The notes under the pieces were generated by a model. That model worked only from the letters and a program-made list of their open reading frames with translations. It ran no database searches and was not told where the DNA came from. From Branchiostoma floridae (lineage: Eukaryota > Chordata > Leptocardii > Amphioxiformes > Branchiostomatidae), in assembly GCF_000003815.2 (NCBI RefSeq), contig NC_049982.1:12283785-12347784 (forward strand): a stretch of DNA of 64,000 nt. The letters run 5' to 3'. The translations under genes and the position numbers were made by a program. Numbering within the stretch: the first letter of the stretch is position 1; each line of letters starts with the position of its first letter. Positions 23,696-35,355 of the stretch are shown piece by piece.

Positions 23696-25029
23696 GGATT
23701 CCTTTTGTACAGAAATTGTATCTTCATCTCTTTCACTGGCTACTGTTTCTTAGACTTTTGCATCTGATGGACAGCCACTCATACTCGAGTATGCAGTGAT
23801 AGTATCACAACAAATACATGTTATCAGCAAAGAGCAAGTAGTTTTCACCCAATGGAATTTTCATACATTCATTACTTTCTGATCAGGACAGGCTGTATGC
23901 TGTGTGGATTTTTTTGGGCCACGATTCATTAGACAAAATGTTGAAGATATTTTAGATGTTCTGCAGGTAGGTAAGCATAAGCAGTGCCAAAAATATAGCA
24001 ATAACGGATAAAAATAACTTCTACCTTTCTCAGGAGGTATAACAGACACCTTGATTGCTCTGGTACATGTACAAAGCAGTTTAGGCCAGAATTGGTAAAA
24101 TATAGCTAATAAAATGTAAAGAAAATCAATTGAGAGTATCAATTGAAATGGTCTTCAGTTGTGTATCTAGACATCATACCCAAAAGGAATATTGATTATG
24201 TTGGCCTATATATTCAGGCAGCTAGATGTTAATATTTTAGGGATGGATGTTAGCATTTCAGTTCTCCCAATTACATTCTTTATAAAAAAATCACATGTTT
24301 AAGCTAACCAGGCAGAATATGGAAGATTTTCTCATCAATATGATTTCTAGATTTAAAGTTCACAAAATGACCAGTTTGAACAATATTGCAATGAAATTAT
24401 TCTTCTAAATCAGTTTCTTGCCTATTTTTGTTGCCTGTCGCATTTCCAATAGCTAACTGACTAGTCACTGGAATAAGTGGGGCATCACAAGTACCCATTT
24501 ATATAATAAGTGAGGGATGGTCTGATACAGATGAACCAGTCTTCAGACCAAGGCCAGACAGGGCATTGATGAAAATGACCTCATCCATCAGACCATACCA
24601 TTATAATACGGTGATCTCACAAATATTTACTTTGATACCTACAGAATACATAACCTTATTTCTCTCAACTATATCGACAAAACCTTCTCTTTGGGGTGTA
24701 AGCTTGCAGGTTAGATGTTTAGTCTTACGTATATTGGATAAAATTCGATTTACTTCGAGGACCCTTTTCCCTGTTTAAATGGTATCTCCCCATAACCCCA
24801 ATGTGACCCTGTTGACGTACTGCAGACGTGTTGATGATCAGGGCAGGTTGTTTGCGGTTTTATCGCCACTACGAAAGATTTCACCCCAATTTTCTGCGAC
24901 AAAACCTTAAGCAATGTACCAAGGGCAGGTTTAGGGATTTAAGAAGAGCATAGTCAGTACTGGTTTGGTGCGTTCGTAGAAGCTGCAGACACCTGGGCTG
25001 AGCGCCCCCCTTCTAGCCAAATAACGAAC

Positions 25030-28000
25030 ATGGCGGACGCATTCGTAATTTTGACGGTCATCAGTGTCTTTCTCCTCCCGGTTCTGGGGTTTGCATTGCT
25101 GATTCTCATCCCTGCTGCTGTTGGAGTTTCACTGGGAATTCGGAAACTGTACCTGAAGGTCCTTCTTCGTGTCTTTGAGGTAAATGAAGATTCTTAGTCG
25201 TAAGGCTGTTGGTGGGTGGCATATGCTCCCCACCCTCCTGAAAGTAAAGAGCTTTCTAATTTAGCAGAGCCTATTGGAAGTTGTCTAATAGTAGACAACA
25301 CAATGAAAAGGGACTGTTGAAGATAACATTCCTTTTTTTAGGCATGGAGTGAGAGTTTTGTGGAGAACCTTTTTATTGTGGTTTATGTAGCTTACAAATC
25401 TTATGACACACATTCAAGGACTTGTTTATCCTGTCAAGTGACTCTCACTGGACCAGTTCATGTTTACCGTACATGGACACACATATTTCACTATGTCACA
25501 TCGGGGTCAAATGGTCAGCCCAATCTCATGCCATTGCAATTGCATTGATACCAGGTGTAATATTTCAGGCTACATTAATTAGCTTTTCACGTAAAAGTTT
25601 CTCATGATCCCTTTCACCAAAGGAGGGGCTCTATAAATGATATCTGAAATCCTATTTGGACTTTGCCTTATTGTAAGCTTACTGTCAATAATTAACATAC
25701 TGTAACTATGCAGCTTAGGACAGCATCATCAGAGTACAGTATGTAAATGTGCTAACTTGGTACTGTATGCAGACAGCAGCTTGTGTAAACATGAAAAGCA
25801 ATACCTTAATTGAAACTTACCTGGTCCAGTAGTTCTGGGTCTATGACATTGAAAGATAACATCACCAGTAATGCCAAAGTTACAGTTCTCCTGAGAATGG
25901 CACCTTCCCACCAGGAATGGTAACCTTGATATGTGACCTTTGAAGTGTCACATGCATGGGTGTCAAACATGAATAGATGGGGATAAGTCATTGCAACAAA
26001 TGTAAACATTGAAATAAGTGTAGAACTCAGAGTCAGACAGTATTATCAAGTGTCAGGAAAACTATATGCATCTTAACATACTACTCATACCTATTTGTTT
26101 CTTGAACATTGAAGCTGAATTTCTTTAAAAATGCCTTTCAAAAAACATGTTGATTATCTTGTGTTAACTATTAAGTATGTTTGGCTCAAAATAGTACTTT
26201 CAGATTTCTTTTCAACAGAAAGAATTAGGTAAACCAATTAAAGTTATTCTAGTCCTTGAATGTTAAATTTTTTGTTTCTTTTAAAGGCCTTATAAAATTT
26301 TGTCTATTTACATATTTTCTTTAGTTTGTTTAATTCCATCATGAAACTTCATGCTCTACTACTCCAACTTTGTCGTTAGAAAGATCATGAAACATATTCA
26401 ATAGTGAAATCATGAGTATACATCTTGACTTCTTGAAGGGGACATCCTAATTTTTGTTTGCTTTATTTTCATATAGCTAAGAATTTGAGTCTTATTTCAA
26501 TCTCACTGAAGATGATGATAATGATGATGTGATTTTTGCAGCAATGATCTATTAAAAATGGGGCTTTGCACTTTAAATCCGGCTTCTTCTAATCTCAATG
26601 TCATAAGTTCCATGATATATGTGCTACCGACATGTAAAAAGGCCATCCAAGCAGATGTAATGATGTGGCTCAGTGTTTTATGTACATGTATGTTGTGTTC
26701 TAGTAGTAGTGTACTAGTAGTAGTGAACCTATCCTCTTCTCTGAGAGGGAGCTTGATTATCTGCATGGAGATATGACCCCTTGTTAGCACATGCAGCGTA
26801 GGTCCATGTTAGAATATGCAAATGTACAATGTAGGAGTTTTCTTTTACACAACCAGTTTTTCTCACCTGCTGACGTTTCTATGTCTGTCAGACATCTTCC
26901 TCAGAGCTTCTAACTGGAATTCTGCTTCTCGCCGCTATATGAAGCTCCAGTTAGAAGCTCTGAGGCATCGAAATGTCAGCAGGCGAGAAAAAAAAACTGG
27001 TTGTGTAAAACTAAAAGAAAACTCTTATGTCCTATGACTTACCAACCTGATGAAACTATTTTCGAATGTAAGTTATACAGTTGACATGGTGCACGTGCCT
27101 TTCAGTGTGTACCTTCTTGGCATGTTAGCCTTCTGTCTCAGCCAAGAATACAATGTCACAATAGACTCCTGAAATGTTCACGTGCTGTCTGGCACAAAAA
27201 GGGCATTGACCTTGTCTTTTCAGACTGGCACAGTCTTGCATCATCATTTGCTTACAGCAAGGAGGCTCTATTACACATACTTCCTCTGTGTTGTTCAGAA
27301 GAGTTAGCTCTGCAGAAGTTATTGTCAGGAGAATGGCACTTCTTACATCTTCAGCAGTTTTTCTGTGGGGATTCTCTGTTTTTCCCATTATTGTTTCTTT
27401 CACTACAATAATCATTCCTTTTTTTAGTTCCCTGGGGCTATGTAAGGTATATATTGACTGCCTTGAGTGGGCTTTTGAGGTAAGATGACTTTTATATGGT
27501 CACTACATTTAATCTTGGTCTTGATGAGGAAACATGTAGTTATTTGAAAAAATGTGAGAAAATGTGCACAGTCTTTATTCCCACATTTCTACACAGGTTC
27601 TTATATATGATCCTCCTTTGACCATTTCTTGTTTTTTTTCCAGTTTGCTACAAACAGAATACAGCAGCATGACAGTCGACAGGACCTGAATGGAAACAGA
27701 GGGGAGCAGTTACCTGATAACAATGCAGCTGCACTAAAGGACAAAAATAGTAAGAAAAAAGAACTTTACCTGACACAAAAGTTGATAATAGTACTATTAC
27801 TACTACTAGTGCCCATGTACTGTAAATGCATTTAAGTTCGTGGGGATTTAATTTTGTGTTAGCAGCAAAATGGAGTTTTTCGCGGTGGTTTTAATTTTTT
27901 ATGTTCGCGGTAGTGCCATAGACTGTAGTCAAAAACTATAATGGAAAAATGTTTGTGGTGGTTTTAGTTTGCGGTGAAGTGGCCACCGCAAAAACCGTGA

Positions 28001-31000
28001 ACATAAAACCACCATGAACATTTCTGCATTTACAGTAAGTTAGTTGATGTCAGTATAAAAACAAATCCATATGATACATATAGTACCATCAATGCTGTTT
28101 GTATTTTTAGACTAGTTTACAGGAATACCTTATAATAATATGAAAGTCTGTTAACCAATATATTGATATGTCCTCAGGTGTCGCTCTGATACAAGAAGAA
28201 GAGAGGACGACACTTAAAAAAGTCAGATCATTTGGAACACTGAGAAGAGAGTTTGAATTGTCTGATTGTTACCACTTCTGCAGACAAGGCATTGAGGTTA
28301 GTACATAGTTCGCAGATTTAAGGATGTGGACTTTGTACGTCTGACTTTACATTTATAAATTCTTCAACTGCTAACTAGGTCATTGCCAAGGTTGATAACG
28401 GTTCTTTTCTGTCAACTTTATTCTGCTGACAATGCAATTCTTTAAAGCCCCTAATGGCATGCTGCCCCTTGGAAACTTGCATCATAGAAGATTCAAAGTT
28501 GAATAGAAGTCAGTATTAATTGAAGTTGGTAATATAATCTATCCATATTATTGCCTTGGGGTAAACATATCTGCAGGGAATAATAAGCAATGCCTGTAAG
28601 GAACGGCCGGCCTATGTGAGCCTTATTTCACACCATCATATAGTGTGGACATTGACTTTGGACAAGGTCTTTATGATTCAAACAAAAGTTTGAGTTTGAG
28701 TTTATTTAGATCCACAAGTAGCCCCATAAGAGGCTATTCTTCCTGTGGTTTACACATTCATAATATTACACATTACATACGTACAGTTAAAAACATACAG
28801 AGACATACAAAGTAACAATAGATAGCAGAAGTATCATAATAAGTCTGTTTCACATTTTAAGAATGGATGATTGTTTTACAATTACAGGCTATCGCAGATG
28901 ACAGTGTAACAAAATGCTTTTCAGCTGCTGGTAAGCCATGTTGATGTTGTTTTTTTCAACTTCCAAGGTGTTGAAGATTTTACATTTTGTTTGAACTTAA
29001 CTGAATGGACATTCTTGGAGTGCACAACTAATCTTTCTCAATTTACCTGTAGAGTTGCCATCATGGAATCTTCTAACAAGAACAAACACACATTACGAGT
29101 TTGTAAGGTAAGACAGTGTTTCCAACAAGAATTTATGCTGCTTTGAGTCCAGATTGAATGTTCTGCAGTCATTCTACTCATGTTTAAGAACCCATGAGAG
29201 ACAGCAAATAGTAAAAACTGAAATATCTAATGATTTAAGGTTTGAAGAGTCTTTTTGTATAACATGCAATATATAATATATATAATGAGGTGAGTTACAT
29301 TTTGTTAATTGTATTATTGTCTAGTTGAGGATACTGTTTGTAGGAATATCACAATACTATACTATAGAGTATTTTTAGAGTCTTAATTATCATAAAAAAC
29401 CCGTGATATTTTACTTGCAGCATGCGACTCACAATCCTATGGGTGATAGGGTTCCTCTTCAGGTACTGCTGTCTTCTGCCCATGAGGTAAGTGCTGTGCT
29501 GTGTGGCCGACAATGCTCAGCTCAACCTTATGTCAACATTCATTATGTTTGAACATGAAAAAAGAAGGCATGCAATTAATCTTATGCATAAGATCTTTTG
29601 TGTTCAGCATGCTTTTTTGTCTCAGTGATATTCCTGGCTGCTACTTCTGAATGTGCTTGCCTATTCTTGCATACTCAAGACATCTCGTGCAAATGTTTGT
29701 TAGCTATTGATTCCAAAACTTAACTGTTAAATTTCACTTTCAAAATTCATAATGAAAGGTAATCAAACCACAAAATATGAATAAAACTGTACCAAATTCT
29801 GTTTGATTCCGAGTGATTATTGCAACATTGGTATGATAACTGTAGTTGTATTCTAATGTAATTGAAGAATAAAACACAAAATGTTTTTACAGGACACATC
29901 AAAAATAATCCCTTTGTCACTGGATAATATGAAACATGGATTATTGACCTTAACTTTGGTATGCACAAATACTAGTACTAGTATCTATGTTTTTTTCTAT
30001 TTCTTCATTTGTCCAGATTTATTCTTACTGTTGTGAGCGTGAACATTTTTCTAATGACAACTGCTGCTATAGGCTTGATGCCTAACTCTCGGTGAGTCTG
30101 CCCTGGTGTTTTTTTATCTGTCACAATGGAGAAGTGTCCGCTTTCTTTCAGAATCATTTATACACACTCAAACATTCATGTACATTGTACAGGCGGATTC
30201 TGCCACAAACACCGGGTCCTCTTTCTAATACTGCAAAGTACCCCATTGTTGTACTTTGAAGAGAACTACTGAGGAGGGAGCTGACACATCTCCATAGGGC
30301 AATGTACTGTGATTAAGATGATGGGTGGATGGATGAATTTCATGCACAGGTTGCTGTCAGTTTCTGAAATTGATACTCTCTCCTTGACACCCCTTAAGGA
30401 GAAGAAAAGCTAAGGAAGACACATCTCAGTTACCCTTGTGGTATTCAACCATTCACCCATCATTTCGTGATGAGATTTGAAAGTTGATTAAATCGATGAT
30501 CACATTTCAGATTGCTGCTGGCTACAGTCAGTATCGGCATCTTCATGGTCGCCACGGCAACCCTTAGTATCTTGCCTAACAATAGGTAACATAATGATAA
30601 TGTTGTGCTGTGTACACTGTTGCACCTCCATTTTTGTCTTCTGCACATAGCTGTTTGTAAGGTTTTAAAATGTCGGGTATTTGGTACTAGAGGTTTTATC
30701 CTTTTTTTTTGTAGTGAGGCATACTCATTATGACCAAGCCTTGTTAGGGATGCATATGAATATGTGGTGCCACAAGTACATGTAAGATTACTATTTTCCA
30801 GCTATGATGAGCCTGTCTCTGTGCTCTACTGCTGTTAACTATTGCATGGTAGGCAACTTGTGCATGCCAGGTTTTGTGCCTGGAGACATCATTGGGGACT
30901 CCTTGCTCTGAGCTGTTGCTTTGTTTTAAACATCTTTCATTGCTTGTGAATATTTTTCCAGTCACAAGAGACATGTCAGCAAGTATGTCAGCCTGATGTG

Positions 31001-34000
31001 TTACCGGATCCTGGCCAGAGCTTTTTCTGCTGTGGTCACCTACCACAACAAGTGAGTAGATCTACCAATATCGTCTTGTCATATCTAGTTGTTTATCATT
31101 TATATTTTGTATGTGGACTAACTTGGGCATAGTCAATTCTTGTTTGGTACATAGATGTAAAATAGACTGTAGAAAGGACTAGTATCCGATCCTTTTAGTA
31201 TTGTTATACTGTCATGTCTTCCCCCATAGAGAGAATCGAGCCAAGGGAGGAATCTGTGTGGCGAATCACACCTCTCCCATCGACGTCATCATCTTGGCTT
31301 GTGATGCCTGCTATGCCATGGTGAGTAACCAATAAAGAACTGGACTGATCTAGATTTGAAAGCAGAAAAAAATGAATTTGAGTGTTTGGAAGATTTTTGT
31401 GCTTTTTTCCTTGTTAGTTTATTTCTGATTGTTATAATGACTGGCCTGTCTTGTAATTTTCCCACAGGTTGGTCAGGTCCATGGTGGGTTCACAGGGATG
31501 ATTCAGCGTGCCATGTCAAGGTCAGAGGCTCACATCTGGTTCCAGAGGTCAGAGAGCAAGGACAGACAGGCTGTCAGCAACAGGTGATCTGACATGTTGG
31601 CCTTCTAGTAAAGTTCTAATGATTATTTACTATCCACTTAAAGGGGTTTAGATGTTCTATATTCTTTATGCCAAGTCCCTTCTCCTGTGCATGGCTCATA
31701 GTCATATGTATACTATGTATCGTTGTCATATTTCAGTGTGCTGATTACTGCACTCTAACACCCTCTCATGCTGTACAGGTTTCAAGTAACCATGTAACAA
31801 TAGTAAGGCCACACCAATTTAATTTCTTGGTTCACGGATTCGCTCGCTCCTATTTTTTGGAAAAAAAATAAAAATAAAAATTACCATTCAGCAAATTTTC
31901 ACAATTACTGAAACCATTCACCAACTTTCTGGTGTAGCAAATTGGCCTTTATATTATAAGCTCCTTAAAGTGTGGGTACAGGTGTTGTTACTGTACAATA
32001 ATAGTGTTTTTGTACTTTTTTCAAGCTGAAAACTTTTTTCTTTATGTTTTGGATTAGCCGTTACCTTTACCCCAACCATTTTACAATATTTAGTTTTATT
32101 TTTATTTTGCCCTTTCGCTCCATATTTTTTATGAAAAAATCCGTGAACCAAGAAATTAAATTGGTGTGGCCTAAGTTTGAGAAGTAAAACTGTTTTTGGG
32201 TCTTTGCAGGTTGAAAGAACATGTTTCAGATCCTGACAAGCTGCCCATTTTGATTTTCCCTGAAGGTGAGCCACTGTTCCTTCAGTTTTTGTACAGGGAC
32301 AGGGATGATTCTGATCCATTTATTTATCTATTAAGAAGAAATAGTGTGATGACTGGGGGTGGGTACCAGTACATTTTTTTTACTTACTGTGTTGAAAAAT
32401 ACTGACCTAAAAAATCAGTGGAAAATCATCAGATCATATCGGGAGTTGCTCACATGTTACCGGTTTAAGACAAGAAGAAGAGCAAAGTAGATTAGAGTTA
32501 ATTGTCATTTCTAATTTCTATAGCCAAACTTGCAGAGGTAGTCAGTGTTGTGTACTTGAACATAGGATTTTAAAATTCTAAAAGCGGATTCCTTTGTAGG
32601 AAATGGACCATTGTTTTAATATCGCCCATTCACAGACAGTCAGGACCTGGACACGAACTGGACCTGTACCTTAATTTTCAGTCCTGGTACCCACCCCTAG
32701 TGGTGACTGTTATTTAGGATACTGGAAGTTGGCATTCAGTGTTTTTGTATGGTAGAAAGGTTGACACAGTGATGTGTGATCATCTTTGTTTTCTTGTGTT
32801 TCTTCAGGAACTTGCATTAATAACACATCAGTCATGATGTTCAAAAAAGGGAGTTTTGAGGTGGGCGGTACCATCTACCCTGTTGCTATCAAGGTAAGTA
32901 CACCAGTCTTGTATGAGCAAGCTTCAACCTCTTAACAAAGCTGTAGTCATTCTTAATGGTGTGGTTTTCTGCTTGTGAATGTATGATACTTTTATGTTAC
33001 CTTTTAGACAGTCATATCTGTTCTGATATGTGAATCTTCATGTTCTAATGGTTCTGTCAAGCAAACCCATTTTCTTTGGTTTGTATGATAAACACTAGTG
33101 TTAGCTAAGGTTTTATTGAAGGGTATAAAAGATTTTTCTTTTTTTCAATTCAATTTGACATTATCATGCCATTTCCAGTATGATGCCAGATTTGGTGATG
33201 CATTCTGGAACAGCAGCAAGTACAACATGATCCAGTATCTGCTCCACATGATGACATCCTGGGCCATTGTCTGTGATGTCTGGTACCTGCCACCCATGCA
33301 CAGAAAAGTGGGTAGTTTTCATCAGTCCCTGGCCTGGGTTCCGTCCATCTTTGAATGTTTCACCCCACATGTCTGTGGTACATGTAATAAGTGTAGGCAG
33401 TGATGAACATGTAGTCAGTGGAAGGGGGTGACTTTGATAGTATCAAACATTGGGAAAGTTAAAGATTCAGTATTCTTCTTATTGTTAATGATATAACTGG
33501 AAACTACTTGACTTGTTTGTTACCTTGCCTAAGTTTTGTGACCTTATATCAAAACTTTAGAATCTTGTCTGAAGTTCTTTAAAAATTCCAGTCATATTAA
33601 GGGAATCCATCCAAACTTGGTAACATAAAGTAAACTATCACCTCAGCTTACCTATCTAACCATGCACACTTTGCATGCTGTTTGGACGGTACTTGTGTTC
33701 TGTGCTATTATGTGTATATGTATCATGCTGGTAGGTGTATATATATCAGAGCAGAGTGGACCTGATCTGGGCAACCTGCCAGTGATGATGATGATCATGC
33801 TAAAAAAACTTTTGTGAATTGTGCACAGGAGGGGGAGTATGCTGTTGAGTTTGCCAACAGAGTGAAGCATGAGATAGCACAGAAGGGCGGGCTGGTGGAC
33901 CTGCTGTGGTGGGTCATTTCATTGTCTTTTCTTCCTTAAAGGGGCATTCCAGTCCACACGGGAGTGTTATTTTCCGATAGATATTAATTTTAGGAAGTGA

Positions 34001-34849
34001 TAACTGCATTACTACTTCACATTATACGATAAAGTACCCAATTGCTCCGCATGCCTCAAAAGCATTCACTCTTCTACTAAACTCCCCAAGTACCCTCTAA
34101 TTGAATTAATCATATGGCTGAATACAATGCAAAACTTTTAGGTAAGTTTACAAAACTAATTTCAGGTTCGCTAAGAAATCTCGTCTTGTTCTTGTATTCT
34201 TTGCTATCTTATGAGCAATTTGCCTTCTCGGTGTGCTTAGCGTACCTCATTTATCCCGAAAATATGTACGATAAACAAAGTGTCTATGCGTATAGGGAAT
34301 GCATGGGTAGGGTCTGCATGGGTTTAGTGAGTGTCATTATTGTTTTATAAACCACACATCCCAAGGTGAATTCCACAAAATTCGGCTGGTTATGTATTCA
34401 TTGACACATTATCTATTGGAAAACAAGACTCCCTTCTGGAGTGGAATGCCCCTTTAATAGTCTTTTTCATACTTTGTAAATGGAAGTGTACAGCTTCTTG
34501 GAGCTCCTCAACAATTCCTAACAATGAGTCTTATATAAAATGAAAGAGGCTCAGCTTCATAAAACCTCCTTGGTAAAATGAAGAGGAGCACTTACTAGTA
34601 GTGATCCCACAATTCATGAGTACAAAATGTAAATGGAGTCAGATGGAACAAGTGAAACATTTTGCAATGTTTAGATAATAATTGTCAGTAGTATAGGTAT
34701 ATTTATAAGGCTTGGTTTTGTTTCCTTTTGATTGATTTTGTCTAACAAATCTGTTTCTCAGGGATGGGCAGCTGAAAAGGATGACAGTGAAAGAGGACTT
34801 CAAGAAGGAACAGCAGAAAGAGTACAGCAAGCTCCTCAAAGTGGAGTAG
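25030..34849 (+). CDS. GPAT4: Glycerol-3-phosphate acyltransferase, GPAT3/GPAT4 type (15 coding exons)
   Basis: This ER enzyme makes lysophosphatidic acid from glycerol-3-phosphate and acyl-CoA, the first step of glycerolipid synthesis. Exons: 25030-25179 (or 27333-27479), 27644-27749, 28178-28296, 28888-28930, 29053-29107, 29421-29486, 30017-30091 or 30511-30585, 30962-31051, 31230-31320, 31468-31583, 32210-32265, 32808-32893, 33179-33307, 33829-33908, 34762-34849. Phases agree throughout, giving 449 residues, against 456 in human GPAT4 and 434 in GPAT3. Acyltransferase blocks are intact: NHTSPID (His248, Asp253), a block around GMIQRAM (275-281), FPEGT (320-324) and IYPVAIK (345-351). An N-terminal membrane segment and a second membrane region around residues 155-205 precede the catalytic domain. 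It may be the single pre-duplication orthologue of vertebrate GPAT3 and GPAT4, so the symbol is tentative. Confidence 0.94.
26833..27026. repeat. Long foldback in GPAT intron 1, possibly Penelope-like
   Basis: The left arm (AGTTTTCTTTTACACAACCA, GTTTTTCTCACCTGCTGACG, TTTCTA, AGAGCTTCTAACTGG) returns in inverse as CCAGTTAGAAGCTCTGAGG, CGAAATGTCAGCAGGCGAG and AACTGGTTGTGTAAAACTAA. On the minus strand the frame around 'EALRK...DRHRNVSR' resembles the segment that follows the polymerase of some Penelope-like or LINE elements. Inverted copies are common for Penelope-like elements, but the assignment is weak. Confidence 0.55.
27333..27479 (+). CDS. GPAT4: Alternative first coding exon (1b) of the GPAT gene
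   Basis: An ATG at 27,333 opens 49 codons ending in a donor (TTTGAG|GTAAGA) in phase 0, the same phase as exon 1a. The peptide begins MALLTSSAVFLWGFSVFPII, has a strongly hydrophobic centre, and ends SLGLCKVYIDCLEWAFE. Exon 1a ends SLGIRKLYLKVLLRVFE, so the two align over the membrane segment and its exit. It lies 164 nt upstream of exon 2, and an alternative promoter or a non-coding leader exon would be needed. The ORF upstream of the ATG is open only to near-cognate codons. Confidence 0.72.
27818..28037. repeat. Foldback repeat, family TACTGTAAATGCA (copy B)
   Basis: It is bounded by TACTGTAAATGCA on the left and TGCATTTACAGTA on the right, exact inverted termini with TA at each edge. Internal TTCGCGGTGGTTTTAA-like motifs are inverted relative to each other and shared with 571-803. 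It is a non-autonomous DNA element in GPAT intron 2. Confidence 0.8.
28683..28845 (-). repeat. LINE-like 3' end in GPAT intron 3
   Basis: Read on the minus strand it ends in AAATAAACTCAAACTCAAAC, a short tandem tail of the AAACTC type, preceded by CACAGGAAGAATAGCCTCTT and GGGGCTACTTGTGG. This layout fits the 3' terminus of a 5'-truncated LINE insertion. No coding sequence remains. Confidence 0.55.
30017..30091 (+). CDS. GPAT4: GPAT alternative exon 7A (membrane segment)
   Basis: 75 nt between GTCCAG and CG|GTGAGT. With the AG carried over from exon 6 it reads RFILTVVSVNIFLMTTAAIG then LMPNSR. This matches the hydrophobic second membrane segment of GPAT3/4 proteins that ends in a PNG/PNS turn. 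It is homologous and equal in length to 7B. Confidence 0.9.
30511..30585 (+). CDS. GPAT4: GPAT alternative exon 7B (membrane segment)
   Basis: 75 nt between TTTCAG and AG|GTAACA. With AG from exon 6 it reads RLLLATVSIGIFMVATATLS then ILPNN, with the final split codon giving Ser. It is the same length and phase as 7A (enters and leaves in phase 2), with clear residue-by-residue homology and no similarity in the flanking introns. It lies 419 nt after 7A and splices directly to 30,962. Confidence 0.9.
31807..32171. mobile_element. MITE, TWA target type (copy 1)
   Basis: The left terminus GGCCACACCAATTTAATTTC continuing TTGGTTCACGGAT is matched by the exact inverted right terminus ATCCGTGAACCAAGAAATTA continuing AATTGGTGTGGCC, about 33 bp. 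It is flanked by TAA at 31,804-31,806 and TAA at 32,172-32,174. A 3-bp TWA duplication is characteristic of PIF/Harbinger elements. 365 bp, non-coding, in the GPAT intron before 32,210. Confidence 0.88.
33940..34453. mobile_element. TTAA-flanked MITE in the last GPAT intron
   Basis: The left end AGGGGCATTCCAGTCCACAC then GGGAGTGTTATTTTCCGATAG is inverted on the right as CTATTGGAAAACAAGACTCCC, then TTCTGGAGTGGAATGCCCCT, about 42 bp with several mismatches. TTAA is present on both sides (33,936-33,939 and 34,454-34,457). A TTAA target points to the piggyBac group. 514 bp with no transposase. Confidence 0.85.
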
Positions 34850-34867
34850 CAGACAATGAAGCGGGCT

Positions 34868-34902
34868 AATAAACATGTTTAATTTATCAGTCAAGAAATA
34901 AA
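34868..34902 (+). terminator. GPAT poly(A) signals
   Basis: Two canonical AATAAA hexamers, 19 and 48 nt after the stop codon at 34,847-34,849, imply a very short 3' UTR. Confidence 0.6.
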
Positions 34903-34959
34903 AGAACTGGTTAATACTGTGCAGTGTGCTTCGTTAATATCCAGCGGCCACACTATTAA

Positions 34960-35355
34960 GGCCATGTTGATTTGATTATATGGATGACATTTGGGCACAT
35001 ATCAATTTTCAACTGTCTCCAAAGAAAAAAAAATTTGAACCACACTGTAAATTGTCCAATGTAGCTGCAAAGTGAGCCATAGATTACAAAAAGATATCGG
35101 AAAATGTATACTAATGTAAAAGAATATCACCGTCAATTCCAAGGTCAAAGAAGAAAGATTCAAAAGAGTGAAAATGAAAAACCTATTGTTTGGCATACCA
35201 TATTCTGTGTGTTTTGTCATTGTTCAACCTTCCTGACCAGTTTTGTTCTGTAATGAAGGCAACTTTTTTTTGGCAAAACATTTTTATTTGCACACTTGCA
35301 TGAGTTTTGGCTGTACCATGGTCCAGAGGATACTAGTAATCAAATCAACAAGGCC
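34960..35355. mobile_element. MITE, GGCCATGTTGATTTG family (copy 1)
   Basis: The left end GGCCATGTTGATTTGATTAT is inverted at the right end as GTAATCAAATCAACAAGGCC. The body is shared with 36,844-37,187 (for example CAAAGAAAAAAAAATTTGAA and GTCAATTCCAAGGTCAAAGA). TAA precedes the left end and TAG follows the right, so the target duplication is imperfect. Non-coding. Confidence 0.75.

Larger units (their letters stand above)
22450..25029. other. PUF60 3' UTR and intergenic space
   Basis: No coding exon was found. The PUF60 3' UTR starts after the stop at 22,447-22,449. An AATAAA at 23,690-23,695 is a plausible poly(A) signal, giving a UTR of about 1.25 kb, although earlier non-canonical sites cannot be excluded. 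A hairpin at 23,509-23,568 lies within this presumed UTR. The remainder up to the GPAT start is AT-rich and unremarkable; 24,950-25,029 should hold the GPAT promoter and 5' UTR. Confidence 0.6.
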
